A DNA stretch of 64,000 bases from Ariolimax columbianus (GCA_036924085.1 JAVGWX010000011.1:15957108-16021107); one strand, 5' to 3'. Counted from the first letter of the stretch, positions 1 through 10,848 are shown. Translations and numbers: made by a program. Notes: a model not told the origin generated them from the letters alone.

Positions 1-118
1 GAAGAAGAAAAAGAAGAAGAAGAAGAAGAAAAAGAAGAAGAAGAAGAAGAAGAGAAAGAAGGAAAAGAAGAGGAAGAACAAGAGGAAGAAGAAGAAGAAG
101 AAGGAGGAGAAAAAGAAG
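1..118. repeat. Purine-only GAA-rich simple repeat
   Basis: The first 118 bases are almost entirely A and G on the plus strand, mostly GAA/GAAA/GAG triplets. The repeat is cut by the window edge, so its full length is unknown. It resembles the large purine array at 14.0-18.9 kb in composition but lacks that array's regular GGTA spacer. Confidence 0.9.
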
Positions 119-699
119 ATATATACCACTATTAGCTAATATTATCAGTTAATTAATTAAGTTGACATTTCACTTTGATAACACTTACACTCGTCAGTTT
201 TTGTATCCAATTTGTTAAGTAATCAAATATTTAACATTCATTTACATATTTATCTGTAACACTGTTTCTAATCAATTGTTTAAATTAAAAAAAAATTCTT
301 ACATCGACTTGTTCTAAACATGCAGATTACAATTAGACTCGCAAACAAGGCTAGAAAGTTAGCCATTTCGTGTTCAGTGAAGCTTCGGCAGCAAAGGTTC
401 TATCCACTTCTAACTTAGCTAAATTGTGTCTACCAATCAGCGATGTCCTTCTTGTGAACCTTTTATATGTAGCCACGCGGAAGCTACTGACTGACCCATT
501 CAAAAGCTAGTCCAATAGTTGGTCTATTACAACAAAACAATTCAACTCTAGCTTGTTCAAGAACTCGGTCAAACTTATATTCCTTCCTTGTTTGACCCAG
601 ACTGTTACATAATTATTTATCAAATTGCGTATATGTATTATTGAGCTCTGGATAAGGAATACATATGAGTAATTATGTAACCTCCATGTAGATCGTAAT
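119..699. other. AT-rich stretch with no recognised feature
   Basis: No open frame with recognisable protein content, tandem repeat or transposon end was seen. The sequence is AT-rich, with several TTAA and TAAT runs. Confidence 0.5.
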
Positions 700-939
700 A
701 GGTGGATACATTGAGGTCGGATTTAGATAAAATGTGGGATTGATCTGAGAGCTGGCAAATGAAGATTAATGTCGATAACTGTACAGTCATCCGCATGGGT
801 AGATCCAATATGGAACATAATTACATAATGGGAGAGAACAATATTAGAATGATAGAAAGTAAAAAGATCCCAGGTGGTATAATAGATCGTACAGGTTAAG
901 TAAGTGAGCAAAGTTCAAGTAGTTATACAAAAAAAGCAC

Positions 940-948
940 AAACCAATG
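940..948. repeat. Target-site duplication, left copy (partner 1478-1486)
   Basis: AAACCAATG occurs immediately before the LINE fragment and again immediately after its GATGATGA tail. Removing one copy and the fragment restores continuous CR1 sequence. Confidence 0.65.
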
Positions 949-1477
949 CAAGACTAGCTACCGCAATGCAGAGACTGAACAGCCTGAAGAAATTATGGCA
1001 GAGCACCAACAAAATGATAAAAGTAAAAGTCTTGAGAGCCTATATTTTTCCTGTGGCAGCTTATGGCTGTGAATCATGGACGATTACTAAGACTTCTAGA
1101 CAAAGAATCGAATCCTTCGAGTCAAAATGTTACAGAAATATCCTCAGAATACCCTGGACAGAGAAAAGAACAAATGTAGACATTCGGCAAGAGTTGAGCA
1201 TAGAGGAGAACTGGTTTATCAATTCAATTTTGGCTAGAAAATGCAAATGCTTTGGTCACATCAAGAGACACAACGGTCTTGAGAAAACGGTGATGGAAGG
1301 TATGGTGCCAGGCACAAGAGGAAGGGGTAGACCAAGAAGACAATGGCACCAAGATATCCAGGAATGCCTGGGTATGACTGTGGTGGAGGCAGGAGTTTTG
1401 GCAAGAGAACGAGTTTCTTTCAGACAGACTGTGATGGGGGCGACGTTCTACAAAGGACATGCTACACGTTGATGATG
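949..1477 (+). mobile_element. 5'-truncated LINE (RTE/L1-type) C-terminal fragment inserted in CR1
   Basis: An open frame at 966-1472 (168 codons) encodes the C-terminal end of a non-LTR reverse transcriptase: AAYGCESWTITK, then FESKCYRNILRIPW, GHIKRHNGLEK and MEGMVPGTRGRGRPRR. These boxes follow the RT catalytic core in RTE/L1-type LINEs. Neither endonuclease nor RT core is present, so the copy cannot move on its own. It ends in a short GATGATGA tail. AAACCAATG is found on both sides (940-948 and 1478-1486), as expected for a target-site duplication made by target-primed reverse transcription. Confidence 0.8.
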
Positions 1478-2097
1478 AAACCAATGTTAAGTATGATAAA
1501 AAGAAATATTAAACACAGGAGCATGGAAGTGATAGTCAAACTGTATAAAGCATTAGTTAGACCTAGATTGGAGTACTGTGTACAGGTATGGAGTCCTTAT
1601 CATAGAGGGGATATAAACATGCTAGAAAGAATATAAAAAAGAGCGACAAAGCTGATAGTGGGATTCCAGAATTACAGTTATGAGAAAAGTCTAAAAAAAA
1701 CCAGCCTACATTGTTTAGAAAAGAGATGAATTCGAGGGGACCTAATACAGGTTTATAAGATAATCAACGTTTTTTTTTTTAAATTTCAAAATGCATCCAC
1801 CTACAAGAACAAAGGACAAAACTACAAAATAATGATAAAAACGTCCAGATTAGATTTACCAGAAAATATTTAATGTTTGTAAGTCAGAAAGTGGTGAATG
1901 CTTGGAATCTATTGTCACATGAACTAGTTGAGTCAAGGTCAATTAATACATTCAAGAATAGATTGGATGTGCACACTTGTTTTTAGATCAAATGTTTGTA
2001 AGAGATATACAGACTGCAGAGTCTATTAAACCAGTATAAAGATGTTAAGTTAAGTTAAGGTGGCGAAGGCGTAACGACGATTTGACTGGTATCTTGT

Positions 2098-2320
2098 TTG
2101 GGGATTCCGTGGCCAGTGGTTAAGCCGTCGGCCTCGTGATCAGGTGGTGTGGGTTCGACTCCGGACTCTGCCGTCTTTTTCACGGGTGCTTGATGCGGAG
2201 TTCCCTTCATCTCGAAATTGCCCCCTAGTCGTCTTGTCCTTGACTTGCCACGGGGGTCGGGTGGCTTGAGACGAAAGAGTGAGAATAAAGAGTATCGCTG
2301 TTAATCCTTCCTAAAAATAT
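2098..2320 (+). mobile_element. tRNA-derived SINE
   Basis: The head carries a Pol III A-box-like stretch (GTGGCCAGTGGTTAAG, about 2109-2124) and a perfect B box, GGTTCGACTCC, at 2152-2162. Spacing is tRNA-like, with a GCCTCGTGATCAGG arm between them. The downstream body (to about 2320) is GC-rich and not tRNA-like. It is not a functional tRNA, because the 3' half does not pair with the 5' acceptor stem. The related head on the minus strand at 4.79 kb supports a dispersed family. Confidence 0.7.
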
Positions 2321-2424
2321 TTCTAGCAAAATAAAGTATGCCATCTTTGTCTACGATGGACGGCGGCCATTGCCTTTGACTGTGAATGTTCACAATTAGT
2401 AGGTTACGCTTTGGTGCGTCATGA
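2321..2424. other. Short unassigned spacer
   Basis: Nothing recognised between the SINE and the next dispersed repeat. Confidence 0.4.
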
Positions 2425-2690
2425 CCAGGACGTTAAGTGGCAGGTTGCAGTAGCTTTCCTCCCATCTCGAACATGCTGATGAAGGTAGACCGGAGCCCTC
2501 CAGGCCGTTATGCTATGCTTGGCTTCATCTGCGTGTCACTCACTACTACGGGGATCACGTCGTCCTCTCACCTCGTTAGCAGGCTACCATGACAACAGCC
2601 CGTTTCCAGGGAGAACTACGAGGAAGCCGAGGTGAAGGTCTTGGCCAGTATGTTTTGTCTGACCTTGAATAACATGTCTGTTCAGTATAT
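2425..2690 (+). repeat. Dispersed repeat 'Z', copy 1
   Basis: About 260 bases closely match 9205-9480 (+) and 20690-20990 (-). Shared blocks include TAAGTGGCAGGTTGCAGTA, TGCTATGCTTGGCTTCATC, TGCGTGTCACTCACTACTAC and GGGATCACGTCG. The family is not recognised. All three copies end near a short CAGTATRTTTTGCCTGACC-like sequence. Confidence 0.75.
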
Positions 2691-3100
2691 TTTGCCCGAC
2701 TGACGAGCCTAACCTGTAGAAACTATCAGGCACATGACAAAAGAACCATCTCTTGGTAATATGAGGAGTGACGTACTTACTTTACTTTTTCACAGGCACC
2801 GCATCACATATGGTGTTTCCAATATTCAGGCACATGAGTTTATTTGTCATTTATCGTCAACATTTCATCCATATTGCATGTTTCCAGAAAATCTGGACAG
2901 ATCATCGGGTGGTCTGCGTCTTGTGTTGCTCCGTAGTTGCATGTCTTCCTGCACCATGATACACCAGTTCGGAGTATATTTAAGTGACCTCCATGGTACG
3001 TAATGCAGGTGGTGTCCAGGTGCAGGTTTCTCGCACAGCTCGTTCCAGGGGATCTCAGTCAATTCATCCCGATTGTCGATCACTATCCTCATGTCCATTG
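2691..3100. other. Unassigned region with an open minus-strand stretch
   Basis: A minus-strand open stretch (2865-3098, 77 codons) reads a charged peptide with no family I recognise. It lies between dispersed repeat Z and a minus-strand LINE fragment, so it may be unrecognised transposon sequence. There is no start or splice evidence for a gene. Confidence 0.35.
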
Positions 3101-3358
3101 CAGAACGTCGCTCTCACAACAGCCGCTCTGTAAGACTCTCGATCTCTAGCCAGAACGTCGCTCTCACAACAGCCGATCTGTAAGACTCTCGATCTCTAGC
3201 CAGAACGTCGCTCTCACAACAGCCCATCTGTAAGACTCTCGATCTCTAACCAGAACGTCTCTCTCGCAACAGCCGATCTGTAAGACTCTCGATCTCTAGC
3301 CAGAACGTCGCTCTCACAACAGCCGATCTGTAAGACTCTCGATCTCTAGCCAGAACAT
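3101..3358. repeat. 50-bp minisatellite, about five units, inside a LINE
   Basis: Units start at 3101, 3151, 3201, 3251 and 3301, with a partial sixth at 3351. Each begins CAGAACGTCGCTCTCACAAC and differs at only one or two positions. Fifty is not a multiple of three, so each unit shifts the LINE frame. Confidence 0.92.
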
Positions 3359-3715
3359 TCGCCTCTGTCGTTGTCAACTTCAGAATGTCTGTGATGTCTT
3401 GTGTACATCTTCTTCTCGGCCTGCCTCTGTCGCGCTTTCCAGGCACCATACCCTCCAGTATCATTCTCTCCAGACCATTATGACGTTTGTTGTTGCTAAA
3501 ATATATTAACTTTCAGCACAAGACATTGTTTACTAACCGATTCTCCACTATATCCAATTCTTGTAGGATATCTGCATTTTTCATTTCCGCTATTCCTGGA
3601 ATTTTGAGCAACCTTCTGTAGTATTTTCGTTAAAAAGATACAATCCTTTTCTTAAGTGTTTGTGTGGTGGTCCAAGTTTCATATCCGTACGTTGGCATCG
3701 GGAAGATGGAAGGGA
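3101..3715 (-). mobile_element. LINE (RTE/L1-type) C-terminal remnant with expanded tandem repeat
   Basis: Read on the minus strand from about 3715, broken frames give PTYGYETWTTT, then IVSF-RKYYRRLLKIPG, NNKRHNGLERM, ILEGMVPGKRDRGRPRRR, and LARDRESYRSAVVRATFW. This is the same C-terminal order as the 949-1477 fragment. Stops and indels are common. The last coding segment (LARDRESYRSAVVRATF) is the unit that has been tandemly expanded at 3101-3358. Confidence 0.7.
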
Positions 3716-3984
3716 AGTTAGCAGGAGATTTCAATTATTCGATAGAGCGAAAATATATACACACAAATATATATGTGTGGTTCTGGAACCCTGCTGTATG
3801 ATGTTATATGCCTACCCACGGAATAGGTTTGGAAACAGTAAATGAACTGGGGGATCAAAACATCTGTTTCGTGAAGAGTGAAAGCAGTTGTTTCTCGATG
3901 AACCAGGTTGTTCTATATTGCCTCTCCCTGCACCGGGTATGATATCATATATGTAATGGCAACAACAAAATAACCATCTATTGT
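3716..3984. other. Unassigned spacer
   Basis: No feature recognised. Short ATATAT/ACACAC tracts lie at about 3750-3775. Confidence 0.4.
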
Positions 3985-4235
3985 TCATGTTAAGAGCATC
4001 ATAGATGTCGCTTAACAGGCTGCGGATCTACTTTGTTCTAGTGTTTGAATTGGAATCGCACATAGGTAAACCACCCGTCGCGGCACTTGTCCCAACGCAG
4101 CGGAGTGATAAGCTGCTTGAGCCTAGACCGCTAAGCAGGAAATCCTCCTCCCGGCTTTATCCACCTCACACCAGATCTGTTACCTGCATAGGGGAATCCG
4201 TCCCTGTAGAAGTACATGCTGACTAAGACTATTCA
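3985..4235 (+). repeat. Dispersed repeat 'Y', copy 1
   Basis: Matches 63605-63850 over most of its length. Shared blocks include TTGTTCTAGTGTTTGA, GCTGCTYGAGCCTAG, CCGCTAAGCAGRAAATCCTCC and CCTGTAGAAGTACA. A head-only version lies at 22740-22815. Family unknown. Confidence 0.75.
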
Positions 4236-4379
4236 TATAGAATATCAGAAAAACATTAATGTTATATCAGAAAATCCTAAAGAGTAAAAGGCGCTCCAAC
4301 TCATAGATTTTGCACATCACTTTTCACAAAGGTCAAAAGCCTGTCGAATGAGCTGTGTTTGTTACAGGCTTTTGGTACA

Positions 4380-5840
4380 ATTCACCATCTGGGTTTGTAA
4401 GAAAGCTTTAATTACAACTTCTCATGTTGTGATAATATAAAACTCTAAATACAATTCCCATTTTTGGTTTAATAAACAGCTATGATCAAAATGTTCAATG
4501 TTATGTTAATAGAACAGTCTAGATACAACTTCCCGTGTTGGTTTTTTGGGTTGTTTTTTTTCGTTCGCCTTTTTTCTCTTATCCCCAAGTGTGTGCATTG
4601 AACTGCGGTTTTTATTGTTGCGCCTGTCAGATCAGTGCATCCGACTTCAGCATGCATTTTATAGAAAGGGGCTACTTCCTCCTGCATTTTCTAAGAGTTC
4701 GCTTCCCCAGGGTAACGGCCGGCGCTGTGATGGGGATCGATCGAACCCAGCACCTTTTGGTTGTGAGCAGTGTCACTTAACCACTAGGCCACGTCGTCCC
4801 CCCATGTTGGTTTAATAGAAAAGTCTAGACGCAATTCCCGATTTTGGTTTAATAGGAAGTTCTACACATAATTCCCCATCTCGGTTTAACAGAAATCTCT
4901 AGACACAGTTCCCCATCTCGGTTTAACAGAAATCTCTTGACACAGTTCCCCATCTCGGTTTAACAGAAATCTCTAGACACAGTTCCCCATCTCGGTTTAA
5001 CAGAAATCTCTAGACACAGTTCCCCATCTCGGTTTAACAGAAATCTCTAGACACAGTTCCTCATCTCGGTTTAACAGAAATCTCTAAACACAGTTCCCCA
5101 TCTCGGTTTAACAGAAATCTCTAGACACAGTTCCCCATCTCGGTTTAACAGAAATCTCTAGACACAGTTCCTCATCTCGGTTTAACAGAAATCTCTAAAC
5201 ACAGTTCCCCATCTCGGTTTAACAGAAATCTCTAGACACAGTTCCCCATCTCGGTTTAACAGAAATCTCTAGACACAGTTCCCCATCTCGGTTTAACAGA
5301 AATCTCTAAACACAGTTCCCCATCTCGGTTTAACAGAAATCTCTAAACACAGTTCCCCATCTCGGTTTAACAGAAATCTCTAGACACAGTTCCCCATCTC
5401 GGTTTAACAGAAATCTCTAGACACAGTTCCTCATATCACTTTAACAGAATGTTCTAGCCATACTTCCCCATCTCGGTTTAATAGAAAACTCTAGACACAA
5501 TTCCCAATTTCATATTAATAGAAAGTTCTAAACATAATTCCCTATCTCGTTTAATAGAAAGTACTTCATACAATTCCAAATTTCACTTGATTAGAATGAT
5601 CTAGACACAATTCCTCATGTAGGTGTAACAGAAAGCTCTTTGCTAAAATTTCACAAGTAGGTTTAATAGAAAGCTCTAGACAATTTACCATCTCAGTATA
5701 AATGATAACTCTAGACACAAGTCCTCCTGTTGATTTAATAGAAAGCTCTAGACACAATTCCTCATCTATTTTTAATAGAAAACTAGAATTTCCTACCTGG
5801 GTTTAATTGAGAGCTCTAGGCGCATTTCCCAAAATAATGT
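4380..5840. repeat. 37-bp satellite array with diverged edges, split by a SINE
   Basis: The core at about 4870-5440 consists of near-identical 37-bp units (CTCGGTTTAACAGAAATCTC plus TAGACACAGTTCCCCAT), at least 15 in a row. One checked pair starts at 4881 and 4918. Diverged units (TCTAGACACAATTCC and GGTTTAATAGAAA variants) extend left to about 4380 and right to about 5840. The centre is the most uniform part and the edges the most decayed. A SINE interrupts the left edge at 4545-4804. Confidence 0.92.
4545..4804 (-). mobile_element. tRNA-derived SINE inserted in the 37-bp satellite
   Basis: On the minus strand the element starts with GGGGGGACGACGTGGCC, has an A-box-like TGGCCTAGTGGTTAAG (about 4776-4792) and a B-box-like GGTTCGATCGA (about 4739-4749, with a GATC duplication), and ends in an A-rich tail (T-rich on plus at 4545-4562). 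TGTTGGTTT flanks it at 4536-4544 and 4805-4813. This could be the target duplication, although neighbouring satellite units share the same motif. Confidence 0.7.
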
Positions 5841-6539
5841 ACGGAAAGGGGAATGATTAATTTCTTGATTTAATGGCGATGTGCAGACAACAAATGAAAT
5901 AATTTGAATTTGTAGGTAGTTTTTCTGTCTTTCCCACGCTCTAACAACAAGCTAAACGATACGAGACACGTGAATCTCACGAGCGTATCGCAACATCAAC
6001 CTCTGAGAGTGGATGTTCAGAGTTAACACACTTCTGGTATCGCGTGTAACAGATCTCTTAGATCCATTACAATGGATAATGCTTATCTCATCCAAAAGCT
6101 CTAGTTGTTTCCTGAAGGGCTCTGTGTGGAACGTAAGTGAGAATGGGACCGCCGTCATACTCAGATTTGAAAGCAAGGGCGGAAAAAAGACCTCGTCCCA
6201 CATTGAGGCGCCCTTGGGTCTCCGACGCAACACGCAGATGCAACAGATTGCAAGCTACTCATCACAACTATACGCCTAATGGACCTTGATCATCAATGGC
6301 GGCTACAGACGATCAACGCAATGATGCAATCAGATCAGGTCGTGTGTGTTGACACACAGTGGTGTTGACAGACTGGTCGCGCCTGAAACGACAAGAATTC
6401 GACCAGTCCCGTGGTAAGTTATTGAAAGTGTGGTTTAACCTTCCGTAGAATAAATTACACGAGCACTGCAAAACCACTTGAATGCGCTTGTTACTACCTG
6501 TGATAAATACAATTTGTTAAATAGCGAGAACAAAACAGA
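5841..6539. other. Unassigned region
   Basis: Open stretches of about 90 codons exist on both strands at 5952-6279, but neither resembles a known family and neither has gene-like context. The next recognisable sequence is LINE-derived. Confidence 0.4.
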
Positions 6540-7250
6540 AACTATGATGATTAGTAGAATACCTAGGTCACTCAAGATAAATGTAAATGATATTGCTCTT
6601 TAACTGACCTTTGAATTAAAGTATTTGGGCAGTATCTTTACGGCTGACCGTCAGATCTACAGGGAAATTGAGACAAGGTGTCAGGAAGCACCTGCTGTGA
6701 CTAATCAGCTGTCCCCACTGCTTTGGCACCCGAGCATTAGTTTGGCAACAAAGCAATAGCTGATAAACAGTTTATTTATGCCTTTTGGTGCTATCAATGC
6801 CAATGGCACATGAGAGCAGAATCTGGACGTGTGAAATGAAGTGTTTGAGGAACGTCATCGGTGTTCCCAGGAAAGACAGTTTGCGGAACGACGACATTCG
6901 AAGTATGGTCGGCACTTCGTCCTGTGTCGAATACATTTCCAGACATAAATAAAGTTGGTTTAGTCATCTCAGGAGAATGCACCCTCATCAACTTCCACCG
7001 ATGGCTTAAAACGCTGGTATATCTGGCTACAGTGCAAGGGGGTGGCCACTGGTAGGTAGATAGATGACATTAGAGTGATTGTGCAGAGACATGGGCTCAC
7101 ATTGACCGATGCAACGCACTTGGCGGAGGAAAGACGACTCAAGCTCCCCACGACGCTCAACGGCACAAATGGAAAGAATACTAATTAACTAGTACTCCGA
7201 TTCTACGAAGAACAGGAACAAGTGAATGTTCGTATTGCGGATTTCCTGGT
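6540..7250 (+). mobile_element. LINE (RTE/L1-type) C-terminal remnant A
   Basis: Broken plus-strand frames give MMISRIPRSLKINVNDIAL, LKYLGSIFTADRQIYREIETR, LSPLLWHPSISLATKQ, then SWFSHLRRMHPHQLP and a GISGY...GWPLV basic box. This is the order KYLGS, thumb, GHL-R-RM and basic C-terminus typical of non-LTR RTs. Several stops and frameshifts are present and no endonuclease or RT core was seen. The same family recurs on the minus strand at 8850-9175. Confidence 0.65.
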
Positions 7251-7409
7251 ACAGCGGAATTCAACCCAGTTGTAGCTTGCAAATGCATTTTGGTTGCCCA
7301 AAAAGTAAATAACAGACCACTGAAAATGTGTGCGAAAGTTAAATATACAAGAATACATGTAAATGAACAAACAAGTAAACAAATATAATTTCCGCATATC
7401 AAAAATGTC
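7251..7409. other. Spacer between two LINE remnants
   Basis: AT-rich sequence with no recognised feature. Confidence 0.4.
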
Positions 7410-7850
7410 TTTGTTGACTAATAGTATTGTTATACCAACTCTGTACTACTGGTGTCAGACATGGACAATAACCAAGACACACGAAAGAGAAATGGGTAAT
7501 GAGGAGTTTGAGTACAGCGATTGAGGTTGTTTAGCTGGACAGAGTACACCAAACAAAGTGGGTTCAACATCATGCATAGATTACACGGAATGCAGAAAAT
7601 AAAGTGGCTCAGACACCCGACGATAATGCAACTAAATCAACCGACTGCGCGGATCTACAACACCAGAAAAGAGAGTTACAGAGCAAGACGGAGACCAAGA
7701 TAAAGATGAATAGACAATGTGAGTGTGATACTGAAGAAATGTGGAACGGCAACCGCACAGGTGATACATTTGGCACATGAGAAACAAAAAAATGCACCGT
7801 ACCACGACGTCTAACCAAACACGCGGATAGTAGTTGAAAAATAAAAAAAG
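7410..7850 (+). mobile_element. LINE (RTE/L1-type) C-terminal remnant B
   Basis: Broken frames encode VIPTLYYWCQTWTITKTHER, RLHGMQKIKWLRH, IYNTRKESYRARRRPR, NVSVILKKCGTATAQVIHLA, then an A-rich end. This is a second C-terminal fragment, like remnant A but not identical. Non-functional. Confidence 0.6.
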
Positions 7851-8129
7851 AAGAAACAAATGTAAACATAATTACACTTTTGAATATTTTTACTCATGAA
7901 AAGATCAAATCTGAACGTAGAGAATCATAATTTTTTGGTAAATTGAATAAAGTCGTCAGCCTAAAAATTTAGTGAATAATTTATTTTGGAGAAGGGGATT
8001 TTCCTTGTGATCTCACAGCGACTTATCATCTTCTTCTTTGTTCGTTTTTAATCTCCCACTACCAAGCCCTGAAAAGTTCGTTGCAAACAGCAGGATGAAG
8101 TCCGGAGAACGGAATTTGTTGTGTTGTTA

Positions 8130-8340
8130 TTTTCAACACCTTTCAGTCCGACACATCCGTCTTCAGCAGTCATTTGTGAGTACCGATTTAGCCTTTCTTC
8201 TTCGATCATTTCTACTTAGCCAGTCTGTTCTGTTTCGGCCTGTTATCCAGAATCATCACGTGGTGGTGTAGAAGAGTCTTGGCAGCTATGGGTCGCTAAC
8301 CACTGCAGCTCATGCGCTGCTCAGCATCTTGATCCCGGGA
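8130..8340 (+). repeat. Dispersed repeat 'X', copy 1
   Basis: Matches 22816-23052 (+) and 38985-39215 (-). Diagnostic blocks are CCGACACATCCGTCTTCAGC, GCCAGTCTGTYCTG, GCCTGTTATCCAGAATCA and CACTGCAGCTCATGCGCTGC. The family is not recognised. It contains no long conserved open frame, so it may be non-autonomous. Confidence 0.75.
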
Positions 8341-8849
8341 CTTATGATGACAGCTCTCGATGTGAAGGATAATGTATGATTGGCGAATGATGCTTCTTGG
8401 AAAAGGAATGCAAATGTTGTTTGCCTAATTGATGTCTCTCTTCTTTCTCGAAGCTGTTCACAGTAACATGCTATTACGTTTTGAAGCAGCGAATTGACTT
8501 GGTTATCAAATTGAATTAACTCACGTTTTATTTTTAAAACTGAGAGATTAATGGTTTCCGTGAACTTTATGGCAACACTTAGAATTCTTTATCAATATTA
8601 TAAACACAAATATAGGATATATGCACGAACAATTAAAAAAAACTTGCGTTATTAATGACTTTCGAAATCAAACATGATGCGATTTTGTAAGAGGTCGATT
8701 AGTATAGGGGTTATCATGGTCAGTGAAAGGATGCCAGAGAGTCTGAGAGCTTATGTCGGTAAAAATCAACATATTATGTTCATTTTCACTAACCACTTTC
8801 TGAAATCTAGCATTTCCTTCACTAATAAAATGATGCAATAGTTAGCTTT
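8341..8849. other. AT-rich spacer, nothing recognised
   Basis: No coding similarity, tandem repeat or element ends seen. Confidence 0.4.
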
Positions 8850-9175
8850 CGTTCTACGTATGCTGTTGAGCGTCGTTGGAAGCTAATGGCGTATGTCCAC
8901 TTGCTAAGTTCGTTACGTAGATAGTTCTGAGCCTGTGTCGTTGCATAATAACTCTAATGTAATCTATCCATCTGCCTCGCGGCATCCTTTTGCCCTGTAG
9001 TCAGATCTACCAGTGTTGTAAACCATCCGTGAAAGTTGATGTGAGTGCATTCTCAAGAGATGACTGAACCAGTGTATTTCGTGCCTGTAAATGTAGTCTG
9101 CACAAGCCGTACGTAGCGCCGACAAACTTCGAATGTCTTGTTTCGCATTTTATCTTTCCTGGTTATTGTTTTTTT
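8850..9175 (-). mobile_element. LINE C-terminal remnant, same family as remnant A
   Basis: On the minus strand, broken frames read MRNKDIRSLSALRTACADY, YRHEIHWFSHLLRMHSHQLS and NTGRSDYRAKGCR. The WFSHL-RMHxHQL box matches the fragment at 6.9-7.1 kb. Only the C-terminal region is present. Confidence 0.6.
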
Positions 9176-9204
9176 AATGCCCACAATAGTATGTTTACTC
9201 TTTT

Positions 9205-9480
9205 GTGCGCCCTGAAAAAGACGTTTAGTGGCGGATTGCAGTAACTTTTCTCACATTCCGAGTGTGAATATGAAGGTGGACCAGGGTTTTCAAAGTGGTT
9301 GTGCTATGCTTAGCGTCATCTGCGTGTCACTTACCACTACGGGAATCACGTCGATCTCCCATCTCGATAGCCAGGCTACCAAAAAGAGTAGTCCGTTCCC
9401 AGGAAGTCGAGGTGGGGGTATGTTCCAAAATATTTTGCCTGACCATAAAATGTACGATCAGTAATCGTGTGCCTGATCAG
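9205..9480 (+). repeat. Dispersed repeat 'Z', copy 2
   Basis: Close match to 2425-2690, including TTTAGTGGCGGATTGCAGTA, GTGCTATGCTTAGCGTCATC and CTACGGGAATCACGTCG. A 78-codon open stretch at 9228-9464 resembles, with changes, one at 20705-20953 on the other strand. Confidence 0.75.
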
Positions 9481-10439
9481 TCGTTAGTCTTCCTCCTTGA
9501 CAGCACTTAATAAGATTAGACAAAGTTCGCGGTTTAACATTCAACAGTAGAAGAGGGTCGCTTTAGCTGAAGGATAAATTCGCCTGTCACTTACAAAATG
9601 AAAGCCAGGATGGTAGGTTACGAATCCCTTAAGCGTGAAGTGAAGCGTCTCATAGTCTCAAAGGGAGGTGGGTGTGGGAGACAAGCGTCTAGTCATGTTG
9701 GAGATTGACTAAAATCTTAGAGATCCCAATTACACTGCGCCCGCAGTACAGATTTGATAACTCTTTGCAGTTGAAGATCTATAAGAGTATGCTGTTAACC
9801 TCTGTCAGGACACAATTCTAAACGTAATGAAATTCCTTCCCATAACACAATCTGCTTCCTGCAAGCCTAGCAAGCAGCAGGAAGTAAACTGCAACCTAAA
9901 CAAAGAACTAAGATAACCAGGATTTCAAATATCTCAATTGTTTCAAGTATTCCAAGTATTTCCAAGTATTTCAAGTATCTCAATGGTTGCAAGTATTCAA
10001 ATAATTCCAAGTATATCAAGTATTTTAATTATTTTAATCACATAGAAGATGTCATGTGTGCAGATATGCATACACTACAACTGTCACAAGAAAAGCACAG
10101 CGTACAATGTAACTAACAGTACATTCCAACACGCCTATGATACAATCTTACCTGTATTGGAAAGTGACGATAAAGGAACCACTGCCACACTGACGGTAAA
10201 GTGTAGCATAATCTCTCATATGTAGAAGGGCCTCCAATTCATATCATACAAAAAAAAAGATCCCGATTTCACACCTGTGTGGCAAAATGGGAATTTTGTG
10301 TTAGGCCCGCATTTTGTTCTTTACTGACAGCACACTATGAATGATGTGGTCAACATACAGTCGGCCATCTTTACTTTCACGGATTATTCTTGAATGCAAT
10401 ATTTGAGGTTTGGATGACCCCGGATGTCGTTTTGCGATT
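9481..10439. other. Unassigned region with a degenerate short repeat
   Basis: At about 9925-10035 a degenerate 10-13-base motif recurs (CAAGTATTTC/CAAGTATTCC). Otherwise nothing was recognised. Confidence 0.45.
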
Positions 10440-10530
10440 GGGAAAAATTCCGCACAATCTGGGACCAAACCTTGATCGCTCGCTTGGAAGCCAGTGCACT
10501 AACTAGGCCTTGCGATACCTCGACTCCCAT
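10440..10530 (-). mobile_element. Degraded tRNA-like SINE head
   Basis: Minus strand shows AAGGCCTAGTTAGTGCACTG, GCTTCCAAGCGAGCGATCAA and GGTTTGGTCCC, which is a tRNA-like A-arm, anticodon arm and decayed B box. No intact tRNA fold. Confidence 0.45.
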
Positions 10531-10848
10531 ACAATTCATAGACTGCACGATCCATAATCCTTACAGGTCAAACGCTTGATAAGTGTCAAATAGTCTCTTT
10601 GTCTTGAAAAGAAAGCTCTAGAATATAAGTATATCGATATGTGTACTTTAATCCCCAAACACAGGGGAAAGTGCAGAAACAAGTGCTCTACAGTTTGAAT
10701 GGTATGATGTTACTTTCTAAGCTCTTGTTTGTTACTGTGACCCATAGTTGAGCCCATATTGACGATAGTTCTGAGAAGTTTCTTTTAACCTTCCTATTTT
10801 TTTTTTTTGCTGCCGTCTGGAGCCCACATAGCCGCTTGTAATTGAAGT

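Larger units (their letters stand above)
700..2056 (+). mobile_element. CR1-type LINE, degraded 3' portion, split by another LINE
   Basis: About 250 bases at the left align by eye with the 36.6-37.7 kb CR1 copy (the part encoding the segment after the FADD motif). The match resumes at about 1487 with the RSMEVIVKLYKALVRPRLEYC segment, then the RRxRGDLIQVYK-like box, and ends with CCAGTATAAAGATGTTAAG plus a short GTTAA tail. Many stops and small indels break the frame. The conserved boxes are those of the CR1 clade (LEYCVQVWSP, RGDLI, FFSQRVV-like). An RTE/L1-type LINE fragment at 949-1477 interrupts it, with a 9-base duplication of CR1 sequence on either side. Confidence 0.85.

Noticed and set aside
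2098..2170. Candidate tRNA gene
   Set aside because: A and B boxes are present, but the 3' half and acceptor stem do not fit a tRNA, and a related head occurs at 4.79 kb. Better explained as a SINE.
3660..3845. 61-codon plus frame
   Set aside because: Its left part is antisense to a LINE C-terminal remnant; the rest is unassigned.
4840..5440. Regular 37-bp repeats resembling a CRISPR array
   Set aside because: Units are directly adjacent with no unique spacers, no cas genes are present and the context is a eukaryotic genome.
5952..6279. Overlapping ~90-codon frames on opposite strands
   Set aside because: No recognisable domain; mutually antisense and in a transposon-rich context.
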